A stretch of 64,000 nucleotides of DNA from NCBI GenBank assembly GCA_963669155.1, contig OZ022595.1:5947642-6011641 (forward strand). Reading direction: 5' to 3'. A model generated the notes under the pieces. It was not told where the DNA came from and did not search any database. It was given only the letters and a program-made list of their open reading frames with translations. Below, one piece after another: positions 10,695 to 22,442 of this stretch. Each line of letters starts with the position of its first letter. The first letter of the stretch is position 1. The DNA is from Arbacia lixula. Lineage: Eukaryota; Echinodermata; Echinoidea; Arbacioida; Arbaciidae. The position numbers were made by a program, and so were the translations under genes.

Positions 10695-12270
10695 CAGAAA
10701 TCAAATAGACTTTATTACCATTAAAAAGAGATTCAGAAATGCAGTGAAGGAAACAAAGACCTACCCAGGTGCAGACATAAGTAGTGACCATGTTCCAGTT
10801 ATAAGCAAAATTCATCTGGAACTAAAGAAATTACAGAAGCAAAGGAGGCTAAGAAACTTGATTATCCAGAACTCAAAGAAGACAGCAATATCAAAGATAT
10901 GTACACAATGTAAGTAAAGAACAGATTTGACTTGCTGGAAGACGAAAGGGAGGATGATAAGGTCAACTGGCAGATCTTCCAAGAAGCACTTGTAGGAGTT
11001 GCAAAAGAAGTGATTCCACCAAAGAAGAAACAGAATAAACGAAGTTGGGTGACTGAGGACATACTAGATTTGATGGGAGACATGAGGAAATACAAAGTCA
11101 AGAATGATGAAGGGATGTACTAACAACTTGATGCAAAAGTCAAGAAGGAGTGTCTTGTAGCTAAGGAAACATGGCTCGACAACAGATGTGACGAGATAGA
11201 GAAACAGAGACATACATATCCTAAAGAAATGCAGAAGAATATCAAAGAAATGTGTGGAAAGAGGGGGTGTACTTCAACTGTTTGCATCAAGTCAAAGGAA
11301 GGAGATGTTATCATAGAGAAAGATCAAATCATTGAGAAATGGACCGAGTATATCAATGAATTGTTTGCTGATGATAGGGGTGTTTTGCCAACAATCACCC
11401 GGCAAATTGAGGGCCCAGAAATTCTACAATCTGAAGTAAATTTTGTTGTGCAAAGTATGAAAGACAACAAAGCAATTGGACCTGATGAGATGTTGAAAGG
11501 ATCAAGAATTTGGATGAGATGGGAATTGTGAAGTTGACAAATGTGTTGAATGATATATGTAACTCAGGATATATACCTCCAGAACTGAGAAAGTCCATCT
11601 TTGCTCTGCCAAAGTAAAATGGAGCAGTACAATGTGAATTACATAGGACAATAAGCTTAATGAGCCATGTAGTGAAGATCTTGTTGAAAGTGCTGAAGAA
11701 GAGAGCAAGGGCTAAAATCAAACCAGAAATATCAAAGTTACAATGTGGTTTTGTTCAGGACTGTGGCTGTGAATGTTATCAGAGAGGGCTATTGAAATGA
11801 AGCAAGACGTGTATACGTGTTTTATTGATTATAACGAGGCGTACGACACTGTCAAGCATGAGGAGATGTTGAACATCTTGAGTGATATCAATGTCAACTG
11901 GAACCAGACAGCAGCAAGAAGAGAAATGATATGGGTGAATTTATTGAAATCAAAAAAGGTGTGCGGCAACGTTGTGTTCTTTTTCCAGAGCTTTTTAATT
12001 CATACAGCGAATAGATCCTAAGGAAAGTAGAAGAACTACCAGCAGTTGTGATAGGTGGCACCAAAATCAACAATCTTCCTTATGCAGATGATACAGTTCT
12101 TATTGCAACATTAGAATCTGACCTCCAGCAGATACTGAACAAATTTGTGCATGAAAGTGAGAAGAAAGGTCTGTACATCAATGGCAAAAAACTGAGTGTC
12201 TTGTTGTTACAAAACAGAAACTTGTACCTGTTTGCAACATCAAAATTCATGGTGTCAGTCTGAAGCACGT
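10695..12270 (+). pseudogene. RTE-like LINE endonuclease/reverse transcriptase, degenerate
   Basis: Reads NQIDFITIKKRFRNAVKETK and SDHVPVISKIHLELKKL, the end of an apurinic endonuclease domain. A linker with VIPPKKKQNKRSWVTEDILD follows, then IIEKWTEYINELFADD and the reverse transcriptase start (MKDNKAIGPDE). Later frames give SLMSHVVKILLKVLKKRARA, CFIDYNEAYDTVKHEEM and INNLPYADDTVLIATLESD, where YADD is the catalytic motif. The domain order is correct, but there are at least five frame changes and stops and a deletion around the KGVRQGCVLSP region. It decays out near 12270. It starts directly after the target duplication of the outer DNA transposon. Confidence 0.85.
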
Positions 12271-12287
12271 TAATAGATTCAAGTATA

Positions 12288-13376
12288 TTCCACATACTAA
12301 GAATGTTGCTATATAATTGGTCAAGAGTTGACCACGTGCCCATCTCATCACCTAAGAAAAGTTCGTTAAACTCTAGGTGATAGTACTTTTTGGTTTCGTT
12401 TATCTCTTTACTCCTCATAGTCATAACGCGTGATCAATATTTTGAGTACGCGCAAAATAAAAGTCCGTTACACTCGGACTATCAATTGACCAACAGTAGC
12501 TCCTACTACGCGTTCTAACGCGCTTCCCTAACGCGCGTCCTATACGCGTGTTCCCCGTGGCAGCAACTCGGGGTTAGGTTAAGAAGTAAACATTACTTTT
12601 GTACGTCAAATTGTAATTTTCGGTATAGATAGTTGGTTTTAGATGTGTAATATAAAGCAAATAATCAACTTTTTGGTTTCAGGCAATGAGACGAACTATC
12701 ACTTCCTCTACGATCTGAATGTATACGCTATCTTTCCTCAGCTGCGCTTCGGAAAGATAACTACACCCAGATCGCCTCGGAAATGATAGTTCGTCCCATC
12801 ACCTTCACCAACGTTAATTATTTGCTTATTATTTCCACATACGAAGAATGTTGCTATATGATTGGTCAATAGTTGGTCACGTGATAAAGCGTAATTTTAC
12901 CCATCTGATCACCTGAGAAGAAAAGTTCGTTACACTCGAGGTGATAGAACTTTTTGATTTCGCTGATCTCTTCACTCCTCACAGTCTTGATGCGTGATCA
13001 ATATTTTGAGTACGCGCGAAATAAAAGTGCGTTACACTCGGACTATCAGTTGACTAACAGTAGCTCCTACTAACGCGTCCTAACGTGCGTCCTTACGCGT
13101 GTTCCCCTGGCAGCGGCTCGGGGTTAGGTAGAGAAGTAAACATTACTGCTGTACGTCAAATTGTCATTTTTGGTATAGATATTTGGGTTCAGATGTGGAA
13201 TATAAAGCAAATTTTGGTTTCAGGCAATGAGACGAACTATCACTTCCTTGGCGATCTGAATGTATACGCTATTTTTCCTTTGCTGCGCTTTGGAAAGATA
13301 GCTACTTCTAGATCGCCTCGGAAGTGATAGTTCGTCCCATCACCTTCACCAACGTTGATTATTTGCTTACTATTCC
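12288..13376. repeat. 545-bp head-to-tail duplication with internal hairpin
   Basis: Two direct copies, 12288-12832 and 12833-13376, start at ttccacatac.aagaatgttgctata and are clearly homologous throughout. Each has a CpG-rich middle (acgcgtcctaacgcgcgtcc) and near its end a ~110-bp foldback. In the foldback, gacgaactatcacttcc...cgatctg pairs with cagatcg...ggaa.tgatagttcgtc (about 12692-12798 and 13230-13338). The unit sits exactly between an RTE-like and a Rex1-like LINE fragment. No coding potential; the frame at 13085 is a shadow. Confidence 0.85.
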
Positions 13377-13861
13377 AAAATTTGTTATATCAGGGCATTG
13401 TCCCAACTTTGTGGAAGACATCAATCATAATACCTGTACCAAAAAATAACAGGTGTACCGAGTATAACAATTTTAGACCAGTTTTGTTGAGGATGATGAA
13501 AAACCTTCATGTAGACAAGACAATCCTGACTTTGTTCTACCGGGCCCTTATCCAGAGCATGCTATCATATAACTTAGTGTGCTACTATGGAAAGGCGACG
13601 CAACAAAATCGAAATAGCTTAGATCGAATTAGACGGGCGGCACGGCATATAATTGGAAACGATGTGCTTTTTGTTGCTGACTTGTTCGAACAGAGACTAT
13701 TGTCAAAAAGGGATGAGATAATGAGAGATCAAAGTCACCCACTCAATCAATACTACACACTCAATCGTTCTGGTACCAGGCTGCGTGCCCCACGTACAAA
13801 TCGAACACGCTTCCGTCAATCCTTTGTTCCCAATAGTGAGCTGGTTAAGCAACACATATGA
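13377..13861 (+). pseudogene. Rex1/CR1-like LINE, internally deleted but open
   Basis: One uninterrupted frame of ~160 residues joins two distant parts of a reverse transcriptase ORF. GIVPTLWKTSIIIPVPKNN and the start of NFRPVLL come from the amino-terminal third. MKNLHVDKTILTLFYRALIQ, RIRRAARHIIGNDV and HPLNQYYTLNRSGTRLRAP come from the carboxy-terminal end. The whole catalytic palm, including the xxDD motif, is missing between them, yet the junction keeps the frame. Ends near QSFVPNSELV, the normal terminus of this class. It cannot be active. Confidence 0.8.
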
Positions 13862-13867
13862 GGTGAA

Positions 13868-14510
13868 TTGTGCACCTTTGTCTACAAGCACCAAATTTGG
13901 TACATATGTTTAGAATTATATACTGAACAAAATTGTATATAGAGGCACTTAAAAATTTGATCTTCAGAAGCCATTTTACAAGATTGCGTCCAAAATGGCT
14001 GCCAAACCGATGTTTTTAGCTTTTATTCTGTTCTACTTTTACCTACAAGCACCAAATTTGATACATATGTTTAGAATTATTTACTAAACAAAATTGGATA
14101 TAGAGGCACTTCGAAATTTAACCTTGAGACGCAATTTGCCAAGATTGCGTCCAAAATGGCTGCCAAACCGATGTTTTTTCAGCTTTATTCTATTTCACAT
14201 TAAATGTAGAATAGAATAAAGCTAAAAAAACATCGGTAACATTTTACCTATTAGCACCAAACTTGGTACTTAGGTTAATGATTATGAATTAAACAAAATT
14301 AGATATAGAGGCTCTTAAAAGTGTGTCAGTGAGACGCCACCTTTCAAGATGGCGTCCAAATTGCCTGCCAAAACAATGAACGAAATTCGGTACATAGGTT
14401 TCAAATTATATATACTAAGCAAACGCAGATATAGAAGCAATCAAGAATTTTGATCCTGAGATGCAATTTTCCAAGATGGCCGCCAAACTAATATATTAAA
14501 GGACGGAAGA
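13868..14510. repeat. Tandem array with caccaaa.ttggtac and aagatggc.gccaaa phrases
   Basis: About four diverged units of ~160-200 bp (starting near 13880, 14040, 14245, 14380). Each contains ctacaagcaccaaatttggtac, a tatagaggcact phrase and an aagattgcgtccaaaatggc phrase. A 26-bp inverted pair (gcttttattctgttctac / gtagaatagaataaagc) sits around 14160-14240. The first line, tgtgcacctttgtctacaagcacc, is the inverse of the gcttgtagacaaaa.tgcac phrase ending the composite repeat at about 17200. The array may therefore be the other half of that family. Confidence 0.65.
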
Positions 14511-14779
14511 TCTTCAAGACCATCTAAGATATCAAAAGTACATTTTAGTCGAAATCTTAACTACATTATGACATGATAAAAGTTGTAACCGATTTCGCAC
14601 AAAACATTTGATTATTGCCTGAAAATTAGCCATTATATGATTGTCCAGAGCTCTCAAAGAATTAAGTTTGATCTAATCTATATTGTTTGTGAGGCTATTC
14701 CATCAAATTAAAAAAAAATATCTATACACCTGTAGTTTAAGCATTTATGATGAACATTCTTATTTACACGAATATAGGG

Positions 14780-15010
14780 CTCTACAGGCAAGCTCTGCCT
14801 TTTTGCACCTGTATCTTGCTGTCTTGAAGCCTTTGGAACACCCACACATATTGAGTTTTTGGACAAGTTTTTGAGGACTGGTGATTTTGTCCACATTGGC
14901 TGAAAATGTCTGTCAGAAGTCTTGGTCCATCCCCATCCAGAGAAAGCACTGGGCAGCTGCTAAAAATCAACATGACTTTGTCTCCACACACAGTCTCCCT
15001 AGAAAACTGC
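14780..15010 (-). pseudogene. Relic of a Cys-rich repeat-borne protein, copy 1
   Basis: The minus strand encodes a PSAFSGWGWTKTSDRHFQPMW stretch and, after a one-base shift, LVQKLNMCGCSKGFKTARYR followed by CKKAELACR. This resembles the carboxy-terminal WGW...W...CxCxKGCKTxRCxCKKAxLxC module common in invertebrate multi-copy genes. Here two of the cysteines have become Phe and Tyr, whereas the copy at 28545-28775 keeps them. The open frame at 14782-15036 is a shifted shadow of it. Confidence 0.55.
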
Positions 15011-15854
15011 TCGCCTAACGTGCTGTTTAAGTACATTTGAAAACAAACATTTGATGTGCTCGCACTTAGGACTTTGCATTGCGTTGAAAGAATATCACCA
15101 TGAATCTTTAAAAAAAATCCACAGTAATTTTATAAACACTTAGTTGCAACACTTAATGTAAGATGAATTATGTATCTAGGGTTACTAATTGGCGCATCAA
15201 TGTGATCTTCTCATTGACACTGATTTTCTTTCATAGATTTCTATCCCATCTAGCCTTTTCACAATTGAAAGTATCATACATCATTTAGTGAAGTGACAAC
15301 TTGTGTTTTGTTTATTCAACTTTTGGTGGCCATTTTGATAAATGATTGACTATGCTGTTAAAACTTTCCATTATAGTTGTTTTTTTTCATGGAAACAGTT
15401 TTGACATCACTGTTCTTTCATATTTCAGCACGAGCGATTGCGCACTAGCTATCTTATGTATGGTTATAAACAAGTTTTGAAATATTTGTAGTTATTATAA
15501 TGTCATGATGGCAGCTATATGGAAAAATTGCAACTTTGAAAATATTTTGAGATGACTCGAAATGATATCTCGTATCATTCCCAATAGTATTTTGTTCATA
15601 TTTTTATGTTAAAGAAATTGGTGCTTGTAGACAAAAGTGCTCAGAACGAAAGAAAAAAACCCAGAAAATTGAAGAGAGGGAATGACGTCACCCCATGATA
15701 GCAAGAGAGAAATTGACATGCAAGGCCCCATGTTTATTTGGAGGGCTCCTCCTTGTTCCCCCATCAGATGAGTACGCGACTACTTGTGTATGTATCATTA
15801 TCCTAGGTTACTGCTCAGTCTTTTTTTTAATTTAGCCCGCAGGGCGCATTTTTT

Positions 15855-15927
15855 AGGTGGTGGTGGTAGTGGTGGTGGTGGTGGTGGTGGTGTGTGTGTG
15901 TGGGGGGGGGGGGGGGAGGGGGGGGGC
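15855..15927. repeat. (GGT)n, (GT)n and poly-G microsatellite
   Basis: A ggtggtggt run passes into gtgtgtgtg and then G-runs of 12 and 7. The same compound array occurs at the homologous place in copy 2 (29595-29690) with different lengths, so it has expanded independently. Confidence 0.95.
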
Positions 15928-15949
15928 TAGTGTCAGCATTATGTCAGAT

Positions 15950-17090
15950 TGGGTCCCCATTGCCTGAAAATAATCTGTCAAGTTTTGATGAAATCGATCA
16001 CTTATTTTTTCAGATACGTATACCATATTTACAACCTTTGTCCTCTTTTCCGAGGTGACTTCTTTCAAGTTTGGATAAAATCAAGTCATTAACATTTGAG
16101 AGAAAGTCCAAAATAAGAGGAATTTTCCCCTGGGGGCATTTGGGGAGCTACCCCCACCCTTCCCCCCCCCCCCCCCCCCTCGGCCCCTTGCCATTCGCGT
16201 ACCCCCATTTTAACAACTTCAGTTTCCCATTACCCAAGGATGATTCCTATCAGTTATTTATTTGGTTAAAATCCCGTCATCTATTCTCAAGAAAAAGTCC
16301 AAAATAAGAGGAAGTTGCCCCCGGGGGCATTTGGGGGGCTACCCCCTCCCGGCCCCTTGCTATTTGTGTTTACCCATTTTAACAACCTAAGGTCCCTATT
16401 ACCTAAGGTTGATTTCTAAAAAATGGTTAAAAACAGTCATTTATTATGGAGAAAAACTTGATTAGAAAACAATGAGGCTTTTCCCCCCTGGGGGAATTTT
16501 GGGGCTTTCCCCCACCCGGCCCTGCGCCACTCGCGTACCCCTATTTCAACAACTTAAGTTCCCTGTTACCTAAGGAAGATTCCTATCAGGTTTGGTTAAA
16601 ATACAGTCATTTATTCTTCAGAAAAAGTCACAAATAAGAGAAAGTTGCCCCCTGGCGGCATTTTGGGGGCTACCCCCTCCAGGCCCCTTGCCATTTGTGT
16701 AGCCCAATTTTATTAACCTAAGGTCCCTATTACCTAAGGTTGTTTTCTAACAAATGGTTAAAAAACAGTTATTTATCATTGAGATAATTATTGAGATATC
16801 ATGAGAGAAAGTTGCTTCCTGGAGGTGTTTTGCCCCCCCCCCTGATTCCTGTCAAGTTTGATTAAATCCAACCAGTTATTCATTCTTGAGTAAAAGTCTT
16901 TAAAAAATACGAGAAATTTGCCCATAGGGGGCTTTTGGGGGGCTATCCCCCGGACCCTTGCCACTTGTGAACCCAAATTTTGACGAGGTAAGGTCCCAAT
17001 TACATAAGGTTGATTCATATTAAACAAATCCAGTCCAGCCATGCATTTTCTAAAAGAAGTTTAAAAAAAAAAACATACTAGGGCCCCTGG
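15950..17090. repeat. ~175-bp tandem array with gggggcatttgggg / taccccc hairpins
   Basis: Six or so diverged units. Each carries ggttaaaa.c.agtcat.tatt, a gagaaagt.ccaaaataagaggaa phrase, a G-rich/C-rich self-complementary block and a ttgccatt.gcgtaccc phrase. Unit starts are near 16070, 16240, 16400, 16575, 16750 and 16870. Each block can fold on itself. No coding potential in either strand. Confidence 0.8.
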
Positions 17091-17584
17091 GGCACTTTGG
17101 GGCTGCCCCTAGGCAACCCTGAAGATATTTTAAGATGCCTCTATATCTAATATTGTTCCAAATATGATTTTGAACATGTGTGACAAATTTTGTGCTTGTA
17201 GACAAAAATGCACAATTTTTCACCGTATCCACCCACTAACTCCATTAGTACGTTTAACCAACTTGTCAAACGGTAGTATAATAATATAATCTGTAACAAT
17301 GCAGCCGTAGTAAACGTGTATCATGTGTATAGGCCAATGATTTATATCCTGACACGCCGATATGGGAGGACAATATAGAAGAAAGGTTACAAATTATACA
17401 TGTTCGTATTTACAGAGATTGAGCGTGGGGGTTGGCATGCGGGTAAAGTGTGAAAAAAGAGAGACAGAAGGGAAAGGGGTGATTGAGAGACTTGAACTGC
17501 GCCGTCTTCATGTTTGAGAACACCGTGAGGGGTACAGTGGGAAGGGGAATAAGAGAGGAGGGACTGGTTGCGTGGAATCTTGCT

Positions 17585-17860
17585 TTTATTGCTCTCAGTG
17601 GGGGGTGGGGAGGGGGGGGGTGGGGAAGGTGGAATAGCCATGATTTCTCTTCCGGAGATGCACATTTCTTTCCTCGGGGGAGACACACACACACACAAAA
17701 GGAAAAATGGAACAGAAAAATCCCCCTTACATACTAATGAAATATCAATAATAAACAAAATAAATATATAAATTACAAAAAAATGGGGGGGGGGGGGAGG
17801 GGGGTTTCAACCTCTGAGGGGGGGGGGGGGACTGATCCTTCAAACTCCCCCCCCCCCTAA
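17585..17860. repeat. G-tract cluster
   Basis: Several runs of seven or more G on the plus strand (17608-17630, 17786-17802, 17817-17830), followed by a C9 run near 17850. It satisfies a loose G-quadruplex pattern (at least four G-runs). An aca repeat lies at 17683. The proline/serine-rich minus frames here are low complexity. Confidence 0.9.
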
Positions 17861-19544
17861 ATTACTTACTGTGTGATCTACGTCTCTGAAAACTGCCTCG
17901 AGGGGGGCACACGTCCGAGAGTTTTTCGCTAGATAACGCCCGTTGATCTAGAACACAAGATCTAGTTCTTCGACTGTCCGTGGTAGAAATCACGTCGGTT
18001 CTATATCTGTCCCGCAAGTGAATTAACAGCCAATCAGCGAGCGTTCTGGTATACACTTGATTGCAACAGTTCATACACTGTGTCAATCAATCCAAGGATG
18101 TAGGAAATGTAGCTATGCTTCACACTCTGGTCTAGATCTACGCATACATATCCACAAATATCGTCTGATCAGTCTTAAATGCATGAACCGAGAGAACTGA
18201 TGGACCAGAAGGAGTACTAGAATAAGCCAATTAAACGTTGACAAATGGTGATCCAATGGTGTATTTGAGAAGCATACAGTTCACGTTATAGGCTATTGTC
18301 TGAATGAGCGAGCCGCTGATATGTTCCATATGAATTGGAAGTTGACGTGCATGGCGGTACGGTTTGCAGGAACAGATAATGTTCGGAATCTTTGGTCTAT
18401 TCAGTTTAATTGCTCAGATGTGAAAACGCAAACAAACCACTGCTTTCACGGTACATGTATTTCCAAGGTTTACAGAATGGATATGCTTTGGGGCGGGGGG
18501 GGGGGGGGGTGTAGAGAGACGATGACAAAAAAGGGCAATGTGGTGAAGTGAGAGAATCGGGTCTTTCAATATTCCGAATATTAACCTTTTGTATACCAGA
18601 TAAACTGCCGTCTCAGGGATTGATGTGCATTACGTGTTATACACATTTAAAGACACGTACATCCAGGGTTAATAAATATGGTCGTAATTACTTTGGCTTC
18701 TCCCTGAGCTATTGCAGCGAGCACAGCTTGACCTTGTTTCATTCAAAAGCTAATTACACATTTCTTATCTATCGTGCAGTCGTGTCCCGGATGAGTTCTG
18801 CATTGTTACGGCCTTTTTTGAGGGATCTTTAATCGCAAAAAGCGCATCAACATTGATACTGTTAACTTGTTATGCACTGTTAATGTATTTCTGTACAACT
18901 ACACATGAAACGCTCAGATCAGCAGTTCGCCTGGCACAAAACGAGTTAACGATAGTGTATTCCCGTACAAAGAAACCCAATATGTTTCACAAAATCACAC
19001 ATTAAACACACAAACTGTATTAGAGTCCTGTTTTTGAAACACTGTGCACTTTAAAATAGAATTTACTTGGCCTTCCGGGTTCATCTCAACACAAGGAATA
19101 CAAACACCCCATTACCAAGGTTATATCTGATAATGTTAGTTTACCGTTACAGTTGACATAAAACAGCAATGCCTAGTGCATCAATAAGATTGAGTTTGAA
19201 ATAACATTGCCAGTGCAAGCATGTGAACGTGATCTTTTAGATTTAAATACAGTTGGAGTTAATTTTCTTGAATTGTTTAATGACCGTTATGCATACCTTT
19301 TTGTCGATGTTTTTTTCTCAGACGTGTGTCAGTTATGTGCCATTCAAATTACAATTCATGTTTTTTTCATACATGCACCTGTTCAACCTCTGATCTACTT
19401 GCGACAGAAGAAATGCAACACAAGGTTAGAGAGAATGGAGGATGACATGCAACAAATAGAGGAAAGCAGTAAAGAGCAGAAAACGAGAAAAAACGCATTA
19501 CTATTTTTGCGTCAAGTTTCGTTGCAGTTTGTGTAATCTAAATT
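17861..19544. other. Gap without a recognised gene
   Basis: Moderately AT-rich, mostly unique-looking sequence. It contains a G15 run near 18495. A 109-residue open frame at 19207-19536 has a hydrophobic amino half and a charged carboxy half, but no family match and no splice or regulatory support. I do not call it. Confidence 0.5.
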
Positions 19545-21480
19545 CTTAGATAAACCCCCGTGCTCATTCACCGCGTCACCATCCACGCCATCCGTCGATA
19601 GCAACTCGGCCCAGGGAAACGGGCAAACCATCAACGAATGGCGACAAGCTCCACTGGTGCATCCCCTCAAAGTCGCCTATTTTATGTCACGGATAGGATC
19701 TCGGGACTTCGATTCCTCGTCGAAACCGGCGCGGAAGTCATCGTCTTGGTTTCAACTCCAGGCTATAAAGCAGTCGTCAATTTCTACCTACAGTGAACGA
19801 TCAATCGTGCTGGATCTTGGCCTCCGCCGCACTTGCCGATGGGTTTTCATCATCGCAGACATCGCGACGCCCATCATAGGGGTTGATTTTCTCACCAATT
19901 TTGGTCTGCTGGTTGACGTCTGACACAGCAGACTGATTGACGCCACAACCAACCTCGCGGTCAATCGCGTCGTCGCTCGGTCTTCTTCAAAACCCTAGTC
20001 TGAGAATGATGAAGTCGACTGGATCACGATTTGACGACTTGATTCTTCGTCATCCAACAACCAGTGTACACCGAGTCAAGCGTAAAGCATTCAGGCACTC
20101 ACCGTTTCGGGACTCGGGGACCACCAGCCGCTGCACGTCCACGGCGTCTTGCTCCCAATCGTTTTTCTGTTGCTAAAGCAGAAGTCGACCACATGCTGGA
20201 GCTTGGCATCGTACGCCCGTCGAAGAGCAGCTGGTCGTCGCCGCTTCACATGGTGCCCAAGAAATTTAAGACCGCGGGGGACTGGCGACCATGCCGGAAT
20301 TATCGCGCACTCAATAAGTTGACGGTTCCCGATCACTAACCCGTGCCGCATCTTCAAGATTTTGCGGCTGGTTTGGAGGGAAAATCGATATTTTCCTGGA
20401 TCGACCTCGTCAAAGCCTACCATCAGATCCCCGTGCATCAATCCGACGTATACAAAACGGCCATTACCACGCCCTTTGGATTGTTTCACTACGTCCGCAT
20501 GCCCTTCGGCCTCCGAAACTCGGGACAAACGTTTCAAAGGTTCATAGACGAAGTTCTCCGTAGATTGCCGTTCGCCTACGCATACATCGATGATGTCCTC
20601 GTCGCAAGCGATTCGCCCGATGAACACGAAGAATATCTTCGCACTCTGCATGTTCCCTGAATACTGGGTCATTATCAACCGGGACAAATGCGAACTCGGT
20701 GTCCCGTCACTGCATTTTCTCGGCCACGTTGTCGACCACGCTGGCATCGCTCCTCTCCCTGACAAGGTTAAAGCCATCCACGACTGACGACCTACCCCCA
20801 CCGACCTCGCTTCGAAACTTGTAAGAATTCCTTTGCCTTGCCATTTTCTACCGCAGATTCATCTGGCGGTGTGCTGATGCTATGCAGCCTTCAACCGACA
20901 TGTTAAAGGACGCGAAGAAAAAAAATCAGCCAATCACTCTCGCGAATCAAGCCCTGCATGCATTTGATGCCGTGAAACGTGCATTAGCCGACGCGAACAT
21001 GCTCGTTCACCCCACGACCGACGTTCCACTGTGCCTCCTCACTGATGCTTCGGACATGGGTGTGGGTGGGGCGTTGCATCAATGTGTGGACGGGATATGA
21101 CAGCCACTTGCGTTCTTTTCCAAGCGTTTGCAATCAGCGGAGACCCGTTACAGCATCAAACACTTCCGCCATCTCCTCGAAAGACGTCCCTTTTGCGTAT
21201 ACACCGACCACAAGCCGCTCATCCACGCGCTCAATGCCCGACCGGCCAATATACGCCACGCGAGATCAGACATTTGGACCTGATTTCCCAGTTCACATCG
21301 GACTTAAGGCACATCTTAGGCAACCACAAACTCGTCGCCGATACCCACTCTCGCGCGCACATCAACAGCCTGGAGTTCGATGACGCGAAAATCGACTTCG
21401 ACGCCATCGCCATCGCCCGGGAAGGCGACGACGAAATCGCGCACCTCAGCGACACATGCAAATCTACTTAACGCTCAATA
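19545..21480 (+). pseudogene. Ty3/gypsy pol relic (protease, RT, RNase H)
   Basis: GC-rich relative to its surroundings. In order: the protease region FLVETGAEVIV, where the catalytic DTG is ETG; RRTCRWVFIIADIATPIIGV with DFLTNFGLLVDV; the RT start VDHMLELGIVRPSKSSWSSP and KTAGDWRPCRNYRALNKL; SWIDLVKAYHQIPV; RMPFGLRNSGQTFQRFIDEV; the catalytic AYIDDVLVAS; FLGHVVDHAGIAPLPDK; and the RNase H pieces LCLLTDASDMGVGGALHQ and FCVYTDHKPLIHAL. At least six frame shifts or stops separate these, including a TAA just after NKLTVPDH at 20337. No integrase or gag zinc knuckle follows or precedes, so both ends are lost. Confidence 0.9.
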
Positions 21481-22442
21481 TGACGTATCTCCTAAAAACA
21501 CTAACCTATATACAATGTTTGGACTTGGCTATTCTGTTTTTCTTTCAAGGACTTGAAGCTTAATGAAATAGAAGAATTGAGGGAGCAGATATATAGTTCA
21601 TAGCACGAATGGTAACATGTAAATAGCATATGCATTGATATTCGTGTGTTGTTGTTGTTTTGTTCCTACAACAATATACAGATCAACATTCATAGAATTT
21701 GCCACAATTCAGTTCATAAGGTGATATTAATAAGGTGCAGTTATAGTTGTGGTGAGGTTCATCAAAAATGTACAGGTTATGATTTTGCACACCTACAAAG
21801 GCAAAACTTTGTTATTTTTAGGGAGAAGGGGAATGTTGCCTGCTAACTGTAAATTAAGCGATGAACCTGTAGCTCAACTGGCTCACTGGATGTCAAAGCA
21901 CGGCAAGACGATCTGACCTGATATATATCTATGTATTTATATGTATACCAATACACGAATCTAAGGACAATAACCGTGATAAGGTAAGACCTTATCGTAT
22001 TATAACATATGTTGTTTGTGATGGTAGTGGTAGCGATTGCGTGATCCACATTATGGAAGGCCCATTCTGTCGTCATTAAGAAACCCGATCTTGTTAGACT
22101 GCTATGACGTTATCATTTCGAGACGATTCTGAAATTGAGCAGAAATAGAAACGTATATGTGGTCAGTGTTTTACCATAACCATGTTGTACCCTGTAATAT
22201 TTGTTATTTATATTGTATATCAACCCTGCGTGTGCAATGGAGAGATCTACTGTTTAATGTGATTGATCAATGTGTATTGCGTGTAAATCGAGTTCGATGT
22301 AGCACACTAAGCGTTGAGATACTTTTAATGATATACTGTCATTGATATACTCTCAGGATTATCAATCTTATCAACCAAATTCGATGATATTTGGCAAACT
22401 ATTTCAACGCATACAGAACAGTCACCTCATTCGGATGTTGTT
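21481..22442. other. Gap without a recognised gene
   Basis: AT-rich after the gypsy relic. Integrase would be expected here if the element were complete, but no HHCC or DDE context is visible in either strand. A (gtt)n stretch occurs near 21648 and ta-rich steps near 21920. Confidence 0.5.

Larger units (their letters stand above)
14729..17308. repeat. Composite repeat family, copy 1 (uninterrupted)
   Basis: Begins cctgtagtttaagcatttatg and ends ...aacggtagtataataatataatct.taacaatgcagc. It matches 25850-31232 in the same orientation and order over its whole length, once a 2.6-kb insertion in the second copy is removed. Parts in order: an antisense Cys-rich coding relic (14780-15010), ~600 bp of unique sequence, the phrase ggtgcttgtagacaaaagtgc near 15620, a GGT microsatellite, then a ~175-bp tandem array. 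Neither end shows an obvious target duplication, so the class of element is unknown. Confidence 0.85.

Noticed and set aside
13085..13327. 80-residue frame in the 545-bp repeat
   Set aside because: The frame is interrupted in the sister copy and runs through a foldback.
14782..15036. Pair of nearly identical 84-residue minus frames (also 28546-28800)
   Set aside because: Conserved only because the repeat copies are similar; the meaningful Cys-rich reading lies in shifted frames.
19207..19536. 109-residue frame upstream of the gypsy relic, considered as gag or a membrane exon
   Set aside because: No zinc knuckle, no family resemblance, and AT-rich codon use unlike the adjacent GC-rich pol.
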